Assembly: GCF_015207105.1 (NCBI RefSeq)
Contig: NZ_JADEXO010000005.1
Coordinates: 56,772 to 120,771 of the forward strand
DNA: 64,000 bases
Source of the DNA: a cf. Phormidesmis sp. LEGE 11477
GTDB taxonomy: Bacteria; Cyanobacteriota; Cyanobacteriia; Phormidesmidales; Phormidesmidaceae
Reading direction: 5' to 3'
Positions 25,059 through 34,509 of this stretch are shown here, piece by piece. Position 1 is the stretch's first letter. Every line of letters starts with the position of its first letter. Both the position numbers and the translations under genes were made by a program. The notes beneath the pieces were generated by a model, which searched no databases, was not told the origin of the DNA, and worked only from the letters and a program-made list of their open reading frames with translations.

Positions 25059-25460
25059 AGGTTGATTCTATGCAGGGCGGCAGTGGTTGGCGGTTCAGCT
25101 TGCGGCTTTTATATCTCTCATGCTAGCTGGTGCTAGCTGGTCGGATTGGTGGGTGAGCTTAGCCACGCCCGATCACATCCTACGCAGTCTCCCGTATCAA
25201 TTAGTTGACGCCTGCAAAAGCATACTGATAGGGTGATTTCTATGGCTGTAGCGGTGCTCAATCGCGGCTGCGGCCCAAACGCCTCGAAAAATTTAGCCGC
25301 TACCGGCATTGGCTGGCACCAATACCGATAGCTCGCCCCTAACACTGACGGAACCAGTGAGAGAGGTTGTGGTCAATGATCACAGCCCCCCTGACTTTTG
25401 GCAAGTTAGGGGGGCTAAGTTTTTCTGGGTTTTCCTACCCTGTCCAACAAAGGAAAAACC
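25059..25460. other. 402-base non-coding stretch with a structured leader
   Basis: No gene was accepted here. A minus-strand frame at 25133-25345 exists but has odd composition and no ribosome site. The stretch ends in a GC-rich terminator-like hairpin (25384-25416) only 44 bases upstream of the next start codon, and the bases before it are rich in self-complementary blocks such as GCTAGCTGG repeated in tandem near 25121-25141. This is the arrangement expected of an attenuator or unrecognised riboswitch leader. Confidence 0.45.
25384..25426 (+). terminator. Intrinsic terminator-like hairpin upstream of a start codon
   Basis: AGCCCCCCTGAC (25384-25395) pairs with GTTAGGGGGGCT (25405-25416) with one G-T wobble, and AAGTTTTT follows. 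It is a strong factor-independent terminator by shape. It ends about 35 bases before the ATG of the plus-strand gene at 25461, so it would stop transcription into that gene unless the fold is prevented, or it marks the end of an upstream small RNA. Confidence 0.7.
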
Positions 25461-25775
25461 ATGAAAACGACAATGTTTATGACCGCTCAGCCTCTAACAG
25501 GCGCTGAGACAGAACGCGCTGGCACCAGAGTGCTGACTCTGAACCCAACTTCTGCGTTGCCGACTGGTCCCAATCCAGACAGCTCGGTGCCCGGTGAGAC
25601 GGTAAAGCATATTCTACTAGGCTCGCCCGGTGCGATCCGGCAAACGATTCATTTGCTGCATTCGCTGCGCTATTCCGAAACAGTGCTGTGGAGCCCGGTG
25701 CTGCGCGTGGAAGAGCCGCTGGTGATCACGCCTGAGCAAGGAGAGGCGATGAGTCTGTTGCGAAAGATGGTGTAG
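25461..25775 (+). CDS. Small conserved cyanobacterial-type protein of unknown function
   Basis: A 104-residue protein. The C-terminal half (ETVKHILLGSPGAIRQTIHLLHSLRYSETVLWSPVL, then EQGEAMSLLRKMV) matches my memory of a small family repeated in cyanobacterial genomes, while the first 45 residues are low-complexity. The start is supported by AAAGGA about ten bases upstream. It has its own leader with a terminator-like hairpin. Function unknown. Confidence 0.7.
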   Translation: MKTTMFMTAQPLTGAETERAGTRVLTLNPTSALPTGPNPDSSVPGETVKHILLGSPGAIRQTIHLLHSLRYSETVLWSPVLRVEEPLVITPEQGEAMSLLRKMV

Positions 25776-25843
25776 GCATTGAGCTGCGCTTGGCTTTGCG
25801 GTGATGACGTTGCCGCTAGCTGAGTGCAGCCGTGGATTTCGTG

Positions 25844-25855
25844 TAGCGCTATACT
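25844..25855 (+). promoter_or_regulatory. Probable promoter and operator of the DUF1778/GNAT operon
   Basis: A -10-like TATACT at 25850-25855 overlaps the perfect palindrome TAGCGCTA (25844-25851). Transcription would begin near 25862, about 60 bases before the antitoxin ATG. A palindrome lying on the -10 box is a natural place for autorepression by a ribbon-helix-helix DUF1778 antitoxin. This is inferred from position. Confidence 0.45.
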
Positions 25856-25921
25856 TTAGACATGTACGCACACGATGCACACACCCTACATTCGGCAAGC
25901 CACAAGAGCCAAACTACAAAC

Positions 25922-26236
25922 ATGGTTACCCCTACCACACCCGAAAAAGCTGAAAGAGTTCACTGCCGAGTAACGCCGCAGAACAAAGCGATCCTAAAGA
26001 AAGCGGCTGCTTTGTCTGGGCAAGACTTAACCAGCTTCATTACGGCGGCTACCGTCGAGCGGGCGATGGAGGTCATTAAACAGCACGAGAGAATAGTTCT
26101 GTCCCAGGAAGATGCAAAATTTTTCTTAGAAACACTCGAAAACCCGCCAGAACCATCAGACAAGCTCAAAGCTGCTGCTGCTGAGTATATAAAAAATTAC
26201 GTTGCAGAGCCTACGCCCTCGGACAATCCAGCTTAA
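25922..26236 (+). CDS. DUF1778 (TacA-like) antitoxin
   Basis: From the ATG at 25922 the protein has 104 residues with a ribbon-helix-helix start (AERVHCRVTPQNKAILKKAAALSGQDLTSFITAA) and a C-terminal neutralising tail (VLSQEDAKFFLETLENPPEPSDKLK). DUF1778 proteins are antitoxins of GNAT acetyltransferase toxins (TacA/AtaR-like) and autorepress their operon. The upstream ATG at 25862 would coincide with the predicted transcript start, so the later ATG is preferred. It is followed 51 bases on by its GNAT partner. Confidence 0.85.
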   Translation: MVTPTTPEKAERVHCRVTPQNKAILKKAAALSGQDLTSFITAATVERAMEVIKQHERIVLSQEDAKFFLETLENPPEPSDKLKAAAAEYIKNYVAEPTPSDNPA

Positions 26237-26287
26237 CGCTCAGACTGATTCAATCCCATTTGTGCGTACTTAAGTAGACCCCTGATT

Positions 26288-26812
26288 GTGCCAACTCAAA
26301 ATTCCCCGACCGCCTGGTCATTCCTGCCGCTTAGCCGCAAATTTGATAGGCATGACTTCGACTGTGGAAAATCGGCTTTCAACAATTACCTAAGAACTAC
26401 GGCGAATCAACATCAGAAATCCAACATCGCTAAAACGACAGTAGCCGTTTGCCCACCCGATAAAAAGAAAATCGCCGGATTCTACACACTCAATGCCAGC
26501 ACAATAGATATCAATTCTTTGTCTACAGAGAACCAAAAAGGACTGCCCAAACAGCTTGATATTCCTGCTATCAAAATTGGTCAGTTTGCGGTCGATCGGC
26601 GCTACTCTGGCCAAGGTCTCGGAAGAAAGCTGTTGCTAGATGCACTGTACAAGTGCTACACCTCATCTATGCAGTTGGGCGTAAACAGTGTCGTTGTCAA
26701 CGTCTACGATGATGAAGCTAGAGCGTTTTGGCTACATAACGAGTTCGTGCCATTTCGTAAGCGTAGCAACTCACTTTTCTTGCCAATGAAGACAATCCAA
26801 ACGCTGTTTTAG
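26288..26812 (+). CDS. GNAT-family acetyltransferase toxin (TacT/AtaT-like)
   Basis: A 174-residue GNAT protein with GTG start at 26288. Motif A is visible as QFAVDRRYSGQGLGRKLLLDAL (the R-x-x-G-x-G acetyl-CoA loop is RYSGQGLG), and the front carries the family opening FDRHDFDCGKSAFNNYL. TacT-type toxins acetylate the amino group of charged tRNAs and stop translation. The pair with the DUF1778 gene appears complete and intact, in contrast to the other decayed toxins in the window. Confidence 0.88.
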   Translation: MPTQNSPTAWSFLPLSRKFDRHDFDCGKSAFNNYLRTTANQHQKSNIAKTTVAVCPPDKKKIAGFYTLNASTIDINSLSTENQKGLPKQLDIPAIKIGQFAVDRRYSGQGLGRKLLLDALYKCYTSSMQLGVNSVVVNVYDDEARAFWLHNEFVPFRKRSNSLFLPMKTIQTLF

Positions 26813-26959
26813 GACTAATTTATCCAGGTCGCTTCAGAGGATGCAGTCGCCTCGTATCAGCGGTAGCATTTCCTACTATTAGCAGCGGCTAGTAGCGGCA
26901 CTTACTGAAGTGTTTTTTTTGCTACGCTAGCGCCATCAGCCAAGTGAGGACTATCTGCT

Positions 26960-27895
26960 ATGGCATTCGGTCGCGGTCGCATCGTCCAAGATAGATACAT
27001 CAGCCCGCTCACAGACTTCGGCTTCAAGCGACTGTTTGGCACAGAGCCCAACAAAGCGCTGCTGATTGACTTTTTGAACGTGGTCTTGCCAAAGCGCCAC
27101 AGCATCAGCGATCTCAGCTTTCGCAACAGCGAAAACGTAGGTAACACCGCCCTTGATCGCAAAGCCATTTTCGACATCTACTGCCAAAGCAAAAGCGGCG
27201 AACGCTTTATTGTCGAAATCCAGAAAGCCAAACAAAACTTTTTCAAAGATAGAAGCGTCTACTACTCGACCTTTCCCATCCAAGAACAATCACAGCCGGG
27301 ACTGTGGAATTTCCAGCTCTCACCCGTCTACGCAATCGGCGTTCTAGACTTCATTTTCGATGACCACAAAGAAGACGACACCATTCTGCATACCGTGGAG
27401 CTGAAAGATGAAAAATGTCAGGTCTTTTACGACAAGCTAAAGTTCATCTACTTAGAGCTGCCCAAGTTTCATAAGACAGTCGATCAGCTAAAGAGTCATT
27501 TTGACAAATGGCTGTTCCTGCTAAAACACTTACCCGATCTAGACGATCCGCCTGAAGCATTTCAAGAAGATCCCTTTATGCGTCTCTTTGAAGTCGCCGA
27601 GATTGCCAACTTCTCAATCGCAGAACAAGACGCTTACGAAGACAGCCTGAAATACTATCGAGATCTCAATAATGTCGTTGACACTTCGAGGCAAGAAGGT
27701 CTAGAAGAAGGTCGCGAGCTGGCAACTACTAGCCTAGTGATTCGGCTGTTGACCAAGCGATTCGGCAACCTACCTGAAGACAACCTCAGGGCTATCAAAG
27801 CGTTCACTATAGAAGCAGCAGAAGCACTTAGCGAAGCACTCCTCGACTTCATAAGCCTAGAGGATCTAGAAAATTGGCTAGATCGCTATTGCTGA
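26960..27895 (+). CDS. Rpn-family PD-(D/E)XK nuclease with DUF4351-like end
   Basis: A 311-residue protein of the PDDEXK_2/Rpn family (formerly called putative transposases). It begins RYISPLTDFGFKRLFGTEPNK, and the nuclease core is DRKAIFDIYCQSKSGERFIVEIQKAKQ, giving the D...E-x-Q/K pattern. The end (LVIRLLTKRFGNLPEDNL...LEDLENWLD) resembles DUF4351. Rpn proteins are DNA endonucleases linked to recombination and, in recent work, to phage defence. It sits just after the DUF1778/GNAT pair at the edge of the accessory patch. Confidence 0.88.
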   Translation: MAFGRGRIVQDRYISPLTDFGFKRLFGTEPNKALLIDFLNVVLPKRHSISDLSFRNSENVGNTALDRKAIFDIYCQSKSGERFIVEIQKAKQNFFKDRSVYYSTFPIQEQSQPGLWNFQLSPVYAIGVLDFIFDDHKEDDTILHTVELKDEKCQVFYDKLKFIYLELPKFHKTVDQLKSHFDKWLFLLKHLPDLDDPPEAFQEDPFMRLFEVAEIANFSIAEQDAYEDSLKYYRDLNNVVDTSRQEGLEEGRELATTSLVIRLLTKRFGNLPEDNLRAIKAFTIEAAEALSEALLDFISLEDLENWLDRYC

Positions 27896-27930
27896 ATAAC
27901 GCTATGCGCCAAGCGGTCGATAGAACGTAC

Positions 27931-29466
27931 TTAAATGAACTTGAGCTTGCGGGAGGCGTAGGCGCACATGCGTAGCAACACTAAGCCTTCTTTGACGTGG
28001 GCGATGTTGGAGCTGCCGTAGGTACGGGGCTGGTAGCGGATCGGCACTTCGACGAGGTGTAGGTTTAGCTTGGCTGCGCCGAAAAGCAAGTCGAAGTCGC
28101 CAAACGGATCGAAATCGCCGAAGTAGCTGCGTCCGGCGGCAAGGCGTTCGTAGTCTTTGCGCCAGAGAACCTTGGTGCCACAGAGGGTGTCTTTTAGTGA
28201 TTGTTCTAATAAGAAAGAAAACATCAGGGCGAAGGTTTTGTTGGCTAGGGTGTTGAGCCAGGGCATGGCCTGTTTGCTGCGGGGATAGAGTAGGCGCGAG
28301 CCGTTGATAAATTCGCCTTGACCGGAGGCAATTGCATCAAAAAAGTGCGGCAAATCCTCGGGTGGCACGGTCAAATCAGCGTCCAAAATCATCAGCACAT
28401 CCCCAGTTGATTTGGCAAAGCCCAGCCTCACCGCATCCGCTTTACCCTTCCCGGTTTGCTGAAACGCTTTGAGCGTAAACGGCCCCTGATAAGCGCGGGT
28501 AACTTCTTTGATGGCTTCCCAGGTGGCGTCGGTAGAATGGCCTTCTACAAAGATGATTTCGGTATGAGCGCCCAGCTGAGGCAGGCGGGCGATCGCACTT
28601 TCGATATTGCCTGCCTCGTTTCTCGCTGGAATCACCACAGAACAGGTTGGCGTTTTATTTTCACTACGCGGTTCTGCCGCCGGAATGCCGCGAAAATCGG
28701 GCCGAGCTACCACAAAATTAGTCAGGCAAAGGTGCTTGACCACTGGCAGCGGCGCGATGTAGCGATTGAGCAGATAAGAGAGGCCCGGTACATTTCTAGG
28801 CATCAAAAACCGCCGTCCGCGCTTCAGCGGAATGTAGCCTGTAATCGCCAACAGATTAGCCACATCGTCCATCGACAGCCAGTTTTGCGGTGGCTGCGGA
28901 CAGCGCTGACCAATCGCTTCACCCAGCTTTAAAGCTGGCTCCCATAAATAGTTGTGAAAAGTGACAATCAGCCGAGTTTGAGCATTGCAAAAGGGCTTTA
29001 GCCGACTAAATACCGTCTGGACATCACTGAAATAGCTCGCTGAATTAGCGCAGATAATATAGTCAAACGTCTGGGGCTCGTCGTTCAAGCCTTCAGTGAA
29101 ATTAGCAGTGAGATTCTCTGTCGCGTAGCCAATTTCCTCAGGGGTTAGCGTTTCTGCATCCGCGCAGTAGAATCGCAGGCTGGGATAATTTTGCTGCGCT
29201 ATGCCGATCGTCATCGGCGAGATATCAACCCCGACGCCAACGCTAGGTGCGATCGCCGCTAGCAGATCGCCTGTCCCGCAGCCTACGGCCAATACCCGAG
29301 CCCCGGCTGGGATCAAGAACTGGTGTAGTCGGACCAAATCTTGATAGTAATAGCGGTTGATAGCGTGCCAGCGATCTAGCTCTGGCGCAACTTGATTGAA
29401 ATGATCCAAGATCAGCTGCTTGTGAGCGCTGTAGGGATGAATCGGCGGTGCGAGAGTCTTGAGCAC
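27931..29466 (-). CDS. Fused methyltransferase and family 2 glycosyltransferase
   Basis: A 511-residue two-domain protein. Residues about 40-230 are a class I SAM methyltransferase (RVLAVGCGTGDLLAAIAPSVGVGVDIS, with ICANSASYFSD). Residues about 268-510 are a GT-A glycosyltransferase (CSVVIPARNEAGNIESAI, VMILDADLTVPPEDL, GTKVLWRKDY), like dolichol-phosphate mannosyltransferase-type family 2 enzymes. It may first modify a lipid or sugar and then transfer a sugar to it. It is 43 bases downstream of a GT39-type gene on the same strand, which together suggest a lipid-linked-sugar donor and acceptor pair for surface glycan building. Confidence 0.9.
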   Translation of the reverse strand: MLKTLAPPIHPYSAHKQLILDHFNQVAPELDRWHAINRYYYQDLVRLHQFLIPAGARVLAVGCGTGDLLAAIAPSVGVGVDISPMTIGIAQQNYPSLRFYCADAETLTPEEIGYATENLTANFTEGLNDEPQTFDYIICANSASYFSDVQTVFSRLKPFCNAQTRLIVTFHNYLWEPALKLGEAIGQRCPQPPQNWLSMDDVANLLAITGYIPLKRGRRFLMPRNVPGLSYLLNRYIAPLPVVKHLCLTNFVVARPDFRGIPAAEPRSENKTPTCSVVIPARNEAGNIESAIARLPQLGAHTEIIFVEGHSTDATWEAIKEVTRAYQGPFTLKAFQQTGKGKADAVRLGFAKSTGDVLMILDADLTVPPEDLPHFFDAIASGQGEFINGSRLLYPRSKQAMPWLNTLANKTFALMFSFLLEQSLKDTLCGTKVLWRKDYERLAAGRSYFGDFDPFGDFDLLFGAAKLNLHLVEVPIRYQPRTYGSSNIAHVKEGLVLLRMCAYASRKLKFI

Positions 29467-29509
29467 AGGGTAGTGAGAAGTAAAGGAAAAACAGAGCTAA
29501 TCTAAAATT

Positions 29510-31270
29510 TTACAGGCGAATGAGACGCCAGTTGTCTAGCTCTATGACTGTTTCATACTTGAGTCCATCTTCAGATTCATTATTGGATTCGCTCTCAGAC
29601 TCGCTATTGGATTCACGCTCAGCGGCTAAAATCTCTGATTGAACATCACGGACTGGTTCCTCAGACGGCCTGAGCTGCTCACCTCTGTAGACCTTTTTCT
29701 CTTTACTAACCCAGACATAGGTGCCTGTGGGTATGGTTTCGACCGGACGATTGAGCTGGCCGATGTGAGGGGTATGAAGGGCCAAAATGATTAGATCTTT
29801 GTACAGCGCCGGGGGCTGCTGGGGATTGATCACAAAATCCACCGGGGTTTCTCTGACGAGTGACGCCGCTGGTTCAGTGGTGGCCGCTGCCTGCATCTGG
29901 GCGCTGTAGTTGCCCAAAAAGCCAGCGACGCCAGCCATTGCCAGGGTTAGCCAAACCGGAATTAGCCAGGTGGCCAGCCATCGCTGTGGCCGATGCATAA
30001 ACATGGGCAGCAAAGCCCAGCCGATGCCGAGAATTAGACCGATCGGCGCATAGGGGCGAATGTCTGTTAGCAGGCCAGCGGGAATCAGCAGGCTGGCGAT
30101 CGCAATCCCGGTAACGACGAGTCCCAACGCCGAAAAACTGTAGCTCAGCAGGCGGCGGGGCCAGCGGCGAGGCTGGGTGGCGATTTGGTAGAGGGCGATC
30201 GCCGCAAACCAGGCTAAAAAAGGATGCAGCTGCAGCGCGTAATAGGGCGTTTTGGTGGTGAACGAGGTCAGCATCCCGGTCAAAATGAACGGATATAGCA
30301 GCAGCCATCGGTGCGGATAGGCCGTTTTTGATTTGAATGAGAATAGCCCGGTCCAAAAGCTGGGCGATCGCAGCACCATACCCGCGCCCACGAGCGAAAA
30401 TAGCGCCCACGGAAACATATTCACCGGAATGTTCCAGAAGTAATACAGTGGCCCACCGTCGGAATGATAGGGCTGCTCGCTTAGCTCACCGACTTTGCCA
30501 AACATCGCATCGAGTACCCACGGGCCATATTCCGCCACGCTAAATCCCATCCACAAAACGGTCGGGATAAAGCCAGCAGCGAGCCCAAGATAGATGCCCC
30601 AGTTGGTCAGATGGCGATGGCGACGATGCTCGAAGATTAGATAGGGCAGCAGAGCGATCGCCGGCAGCGCCACCATAAACGTTTTGATCAAAAAACCGAA
30701 CCCGAGCATAGCACCTGCGAGAAAACCAAACGCCAAACGCTTCCCCGCTGCCCGCTGAATTTCTGCTCTCAACAGCGCCCAGATGGCTAGTAGTTCCGCG
30801 CTCACCAGCATGATGTCCTGCGTCGCCAGGTGGCTAAACTGCGTCCATACCGAAAACAGCATGATCAGCAGCCCAGAGAGCAGCCCCAGCCGAGCCGCAG
30901 CCTGAGCATAAGGCCACCGCTGCCGAGCAAAAATTTGCCTACCCACGTCATAGGTCAGCGCTACAGCGAGCAAACAGGCGATGAATGTTGGCAGCCGGGT
31001 CACCCGCACTGCCCACTCGGCGCTGAGGCTAGGCAAATCGAAGAGTCGGTAGCTCAGCATAATCAGCCAGTTCAGCAAAATGCCGTGCGTGTAGAGCACA
31101 TTGCCCCAGGTTTGCCGTCCTAGCCACTCGCCAGATTCGAGCATGAAGCGGCTCTCTAAGGCATAGTTGCCCTCATCGTGAGCCATGAAGCTCGGATGCA
31201 CCTGGCTGCTAGCGAGCATGAGAGCGGTCCAACCCAAAAGGATAAGAAGATCTCGTCGAGCAAAAAGCAT
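29510..31270 (-). CDS. ArnT/PMT-like family 39 glycosyltransferase
   Basis: A 586-residue membrane protein with around 11 hydrophobic segments and the family start MAHDEGNYALESRFML, the acidic pair of GT39/GT83 enzymes that use lipid-linked sugars on the outer face of the membrane. The C-terminal 60 residues contain a Ser/Glu repeat (ERESNSESESESNNESED) that is likely an unstructured linker of variable length. It precedes the methyltransferase-glycosyltransferase fusion gene, which may make its lipid-linked donor. Confidence 0.85.
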   Translation of the reverse strand: MLFARRDLLILLGWTALMLASSQVHPSFMAHDEGNYALESRFMLESGEWLGRQTWGNVLYTHGILLNWLIMLSYRLFDLPSLSAEWAVRVTRLPTFIACLLAVALTYDVGRQIFARQRWPYAQAAARLGLLSGLLIMLFSVWTQFSHLATQDIMLVSAELLAIWALLRAEIQRAAGKRLAFGFLAGAMLGFGFLIKTFMVALPAIALLPYLIFEHRRHRHLTNWGIYLGLAAGFIPTVLWMGFSVAEYGPWVLDAMFGKVGELSEQPYHSDGGPLYYFWNIPVNMFPWALFSLVGAGMVLRSPSFWTGLFSFKSKTAYPHRWLLLYPFILTGMLTSFTTKTPYYALQLHPFLAWFAAIALYQIATQPRRWPRRLLSYSFSALGLVVTGIAIASLLIPAGLLTDIRPYAPIGLILGIGWALLPMFMHRPQRWLATWLIPVWLTLAMAGVAGFLGNYSAQMQAAATTEPAASLVRETPVDFVINPQQPPALYKDLIILALHTPHIGQLNRPVETIPTGTYVWVSKEKKVYRGEQLRPSEEPVRDVQSEILAAERESNSESESESNNESEDGLKYETVIELDNWRLIRL

Positions 31271-31284
31271 GTGAATTAAGTGAA

Positions 31285-32367
31285 CTAAGAAGTAGGAAGA
31301 TGAGGCGGCGGTGGGGTGCGAGCGGGATTGCGAAAGCCGCTGCGTCGCAGGATGCGCTTTTGTCTCTGCCTGGCCAGCGCTTGTAAATCTACGTTGCGAT
31401 CGGTTTCATCTACGATTTCGCCCGTCAGGACTTCTAGGGTGTCTTCTAGGGTGACGACACCGGAGACGCCGCCGTATTCGTCAACGACCACCATCAGGTG
31501 CTCGCGCAAAGACTGAAAGGTTTTGATCAGGCGATCGGTGCGTTCAGTCTCAGGCACGTAGTTGACGGCGCGCATCACACTTCTGACAGCGGCGTCTCCG
31601 TGCCCTTGTACTAGGGCAGCTAGCAGCTCGGCTTTGAGGGCAACACCGATCACATGATCGAGATCTTCTTCGATTACCAGAATGCGGGTGTGCTGAGAGC
31701 TGATAATTTCGTCTTGAACTTCTCGCAAAATAGCAGAGCCAGGAATAAAGGTAATCGCGACTCTAGGGGTCATAATGTCTGCGGCCATCAGGTCATTTAG
31801 CCGAAAAACGCGATCGATCATTTCGGCTTCATCATCTTCGATCAGACCTTCTTGATAGCCCAAGATAGTCAGCAGCCTGATTTCTGACTCGTTGGTGATG
31901 GGGCGTTTGCTACCTCTAGTGAGCGGGGCGGTAATTCTTTCTAGTAGCCAGATCAAAGGTGTACAGAGGACGGTTGCACCATGCACAGGAATGGCGATAG
32001 TTAAGCCGATGTTTTCGGCGTAGCGCTCGCCGATTGTCTTGGGCAAAATCTCGGCAAACAAAATAATTGCAAAAGTCAGTACCGCCGAAAAGATGCCAAT
32101 GCCGGTATTGCTAAACAGCGTTGCGGCAATCCGACCCACGACGATGCTGCCAACGATGTTGAAAATATTGTTGAGAATGACGATAGTCGCAATGGGCCGG
32201 GTGACGTGCTGCCGAATGTTGAGCAATGCGATCGCCCCTGGGCCGGGCTTGTTTTGGGCAAGCTGCCTGGCTCGTAGCAGTGGAATCGAGAGCAGAGCCG
32301 TTTCAGTCCCAGAGCAAATAGCAGAGCCTAAAATGACGATAAAAACAGCAGCCGCAAGTTGAAACAT
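31285..32367 (-). CDS. CNNM/CorC-like membrane protein with DUF21 and CBS pair
   Basis: From MFQLAAAVFIVILGSAICSG at 32367 the protein has 360 residues. The first half is the DUF21 membrane domain (ETALLSIPLLRARQLAQNKPGPGA, FAIILFAEILPKTIGERYAE), the second half a CBS pair (DIMTPRVAITFIPGSAIL, MVVVDEYGGVSGVVTLEDTLEVLTGEIVDETD). CNNM/CorC proteins act in Mg2+ or Co2+ homeostasis. The C-terminal CorC_HlyC transporter-associated domain common in longer homologues is missing, and the protein ends in a basic Pro tail. It is 14 bases upstream of the GT39 gene's start. Confidence 0.88.
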   Translation of the reverse strand: MFQLAAAVFIVILGSAICSGTETALLSIPLLRARQLAQNKPGPGAIALLNIRQHVTRPIATIVILNNIFNIVGSIVVGRIAATLFSNTGIGIFSAVLTFAIILFAEILPKTIGERYAENIGLTIAIPVHGATVLCTPLIWLLERITAPLTRGSKRPITNESEIRLLTILGYQEGLIEDDEAEMIDRVFRLNDLMAADIMTPRVAITFIPGSAILREVQDEIISSQHTRILVIEEDLDHVIGVALKAELLAALVQGHGDAAVRSVMRAVNYVPETERTDRLIKTFQSLREHLMVVVDEYGGVSGVVTLEDTLEVLTGEIVDETDRNVDLQALARQRQKRILRRSGFRNPARTPPPPHLPTS

Positions 32368-32595
32368 GAAACAAAATATCGAATGAGCATTCACCCACTC
32401 ACGAAAAACCGGACGAAAAGAAGCAATGAGTAAAGCAGCGAGTAAAGCAATGAGTACGAGTACTCGTCAGGGAAATTTATCACTACTCTTACCAATCATT
32501 CCTCATTTCCAAGATATGATGCTTGGAAATTGTGATTGAGCCGATCATAATTGATGCCAATATGGCCGATCCGTTACTAGAACTGCATTCCCCTT

Positions 32596-34509
32596 ATGAG
32601 TGACACCATCTTAGATGTTCAAGGTCTAACTGTTGAATTTGCAATGGCAGAACAGGACGATGGCAGCGTTCGAGCAGTAGATAACGTCTCGTTTCGGCTA
32701 GAGCGCGGTCAAACCATTGGCATCGTTGGTGAATCGGGCTCTGGCAAGTCTGTAACCTCGCTAGCGGTGATGGGCCTAGTCCCTAGCCCGCCGGGAAAGG
32801 TGACGAACGGGCGGGTCATTTTTCAGCCTAGCAACGGGCCTGTCGTCGATCTTCAGCAGGTTTCCAAGCGGCAGATGCGGCGCTATCGGGGCGGCCAAAT
32901 CGCCATGATTTTTCAAGAGCCGATGAGTTCGCTCAACCCGGTCTACAGCTGCGGTTTTCAGCTGATAGAAGCAATCCGCCAGCACCAGCGAATGTCTAAA
33001 CGAGCGGCCCGCGCCCAGGCGATCGCCCAGCTCATAGAAGTCCGGCTGCTGCCGCCAGAGATGGAGATGTTCGAGCAGGTCAGGCTAGAGCTAAATAGCG
33101 ACAACAGCGCTGTGGTCAGCCGAGAGGTCAAGCGCCGTCAAAGGGCAATGCTAGACCGCTTTCCCCACCAGCTCTCGGGTGGCCAAATTCAGCGGCTGAT
33201 GATTGCGATGGCGCTATCGTCTAATCCCTCTTTGCTGATTGCTGATGAACCGACGACCGCACTCGATGTGACAGTGCAATCGACGATTCTAGATCTGATG
33301 CGCGAGCTGCGCGATCGCCGGGGCATGTCGATGATTTTCATCACCCATGACCTAGGCATCATCGCCGAGATCGCCGATCAAGTGGCGGTCATGTATCAAG
33401 GCAAGATTGTAGAGACGGGAGCGGTGCTTGATATTTTCAAAGCGCCTCAGCACCCCTACACCCAAGGACTGTTGGCCTGTCGCCCGCAGCCGAATCAGCG
33501 GCTGCGTCAGCTACCCACGGTCTCAGACTATATGGAAGAAGTCGTGGGGCCAGCGGGCGATCGCGTCATCCAGGCCAAGCCTCAAGACGAGCACGGCACC
33601 GGGCTTCCCCCCGTGCGAGAAATCAGCCCGCGCGAGATGCAAATCCGGCTGAACGAACTAGAAGAAAAAGGGCCGCTGATCACCGTTGAAAATCTAAAAG
33701 TGGGCTATCCAGTGCAGGGCGTCTTTGGCCGAGTAGAGCGCTATGTAATGGCGGTTAATGACGTTTCTTTCAGGGTCTATCAGGGTGAAACCTTTGGCCT
33801 GGTCGGCGAATCGGGCTGTGGCAAGACGACGCTGGGCCGGGCGCTCTTGCAGCTAGTAAAGCCAATGGCTGGCAAGGTCTGGTTTGAAGGACGAGAGCTA
33901 ACACACCTGCGGGGCGGACAAATGCGTAAGCGTCGCCGGGAAATGCAGGTAATCTTTCAAGATCCGTATAGCTCATTGAACCCAAGGATGAGCATTGGCA
34001 GTGCGATCGCCGAGCCGCTAAAGATTCACGGCGTCATTCGTCGTCAGAAAAATCTCAGAGAGCGGGTAGAGTATCTGCTAGAGCGCGTTGGCCTAGATCC
34101 GCACTGTCTCAATCGCTTTCCGCACGAGTTTTCGGGCGGGCAACGGCAGCGGGTCTGTATCGCTCGGGCGCTGGCGCTCAGTCCAAAATTTATTGTCTGT
34201 GATGAGTCGGTTTCGGCGCTAGATGTCTCGGTGCAAGCTCAGGTATTGAATCTATTGAAAGAGCTTCAGGAGGAGTTCAAGCTCACCTATATCTTTATTT
34301 CGCACGATTTAGGCGTGGTCAAGTTTATGAGCGATCGCATTATGGTGATGAACGAAGGCCGCATCGAAGAGATTGGCCCTGCCGAAGAGATCTATCAGCG
34401 CCCTCGTCGGGACTATACCCGCCAGCTAATTTCGGCCATCCCCGAAGGAACTCTAGAGAGAATTCAAGACTTACAGTCAGAAAGAGAAAAACAAAGAGCG
34501 CTGCTTTAG
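32596..34509 (+). CDS. Fused two-domain ABC ATPase for oligopeptide-type uptake (DppD-DppF-like)
   Basis: A 637-residue protein with two complete ABC ATPase domains: the first has GESGSGKS and LSGGQIQR, with [13 protein letters not shown]; the second has [16 protein letters not shown] and [13 protein letters not shown]. Each ends with the peptide/nickel-transport tail ([10 protein letters not shown] and [10 protein letters not shown]). It therefore fuses the two ATPase subunits of a peptide/nickel/glutathione-type importer in one chain, as YejF and GsiA do. No permease or binding-protein genes lie next to it. The ATG follows a 200-base gap after the divergent CNNM gene. Confidence 0.93.
   Translation: MSDTILDVQGLTVEFAMAEQDDGSVRAVDNVSFRLERGQTIGIVGESGSGKSVTSLAVMGLVPSPPGKVTNGRVIFQPSNGPVVDLQQVSKRQMRRYRGGQIAMIFQEPMSSLNPVYSCGFQLIEAIRQHQRMSKRAARAQAIAQLIEVRLLPPEMEMFEQVRLELNSDNSAVVSREVKRRQRAMLDRFPHQLSGGQIQRLMIAMALSSNPSLLIADEPTTALDVTVQSTILDLMRELRDRRGMSMIFITHDLGIIAEIADQVAVMYQGKIVETGAVLDIFKAPQHPYTQGLLACRPQPNQRLRQLPTVSDYMEEVVGPAGDRVIQAKPQDEHGTGLPPVREISPREMQIRLNELEEKGPLITVENLKVGYPVQGVFGRVERYVMAVNDVSFRVYQGETFGLVGESGCGKTTLGRALLQLVKPMAGKVWFEGRELTHLRGGQMRKRRREMQVIFQDPYSSLNPRMSIGSAIAEPLKIHGVIRRQKNLRERVEYLLERVGLDPHCLNRFPHEFSGGQRQRVCIARALALSPKFIVCDESVSALDVSVQAQVLNLLKELQEEFKLTYIFISHDLGVVKFMSDRIMVMNEGRIEEIGPAEEIYQRPRRDYTRQLISAIPEGTLERIQDLQSEREKQRALL

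Noticed and set aside
25133..25345. Minus-strand 70-residue frame with a Cys-rich RRQLIDTGDCVGCDRAW segment
   Set aside because: No ribosome site, odd composition, and it lies in the leader-like gap. It may be an antisense reading of a conserved non-coding element, so it is treated as non-coding.
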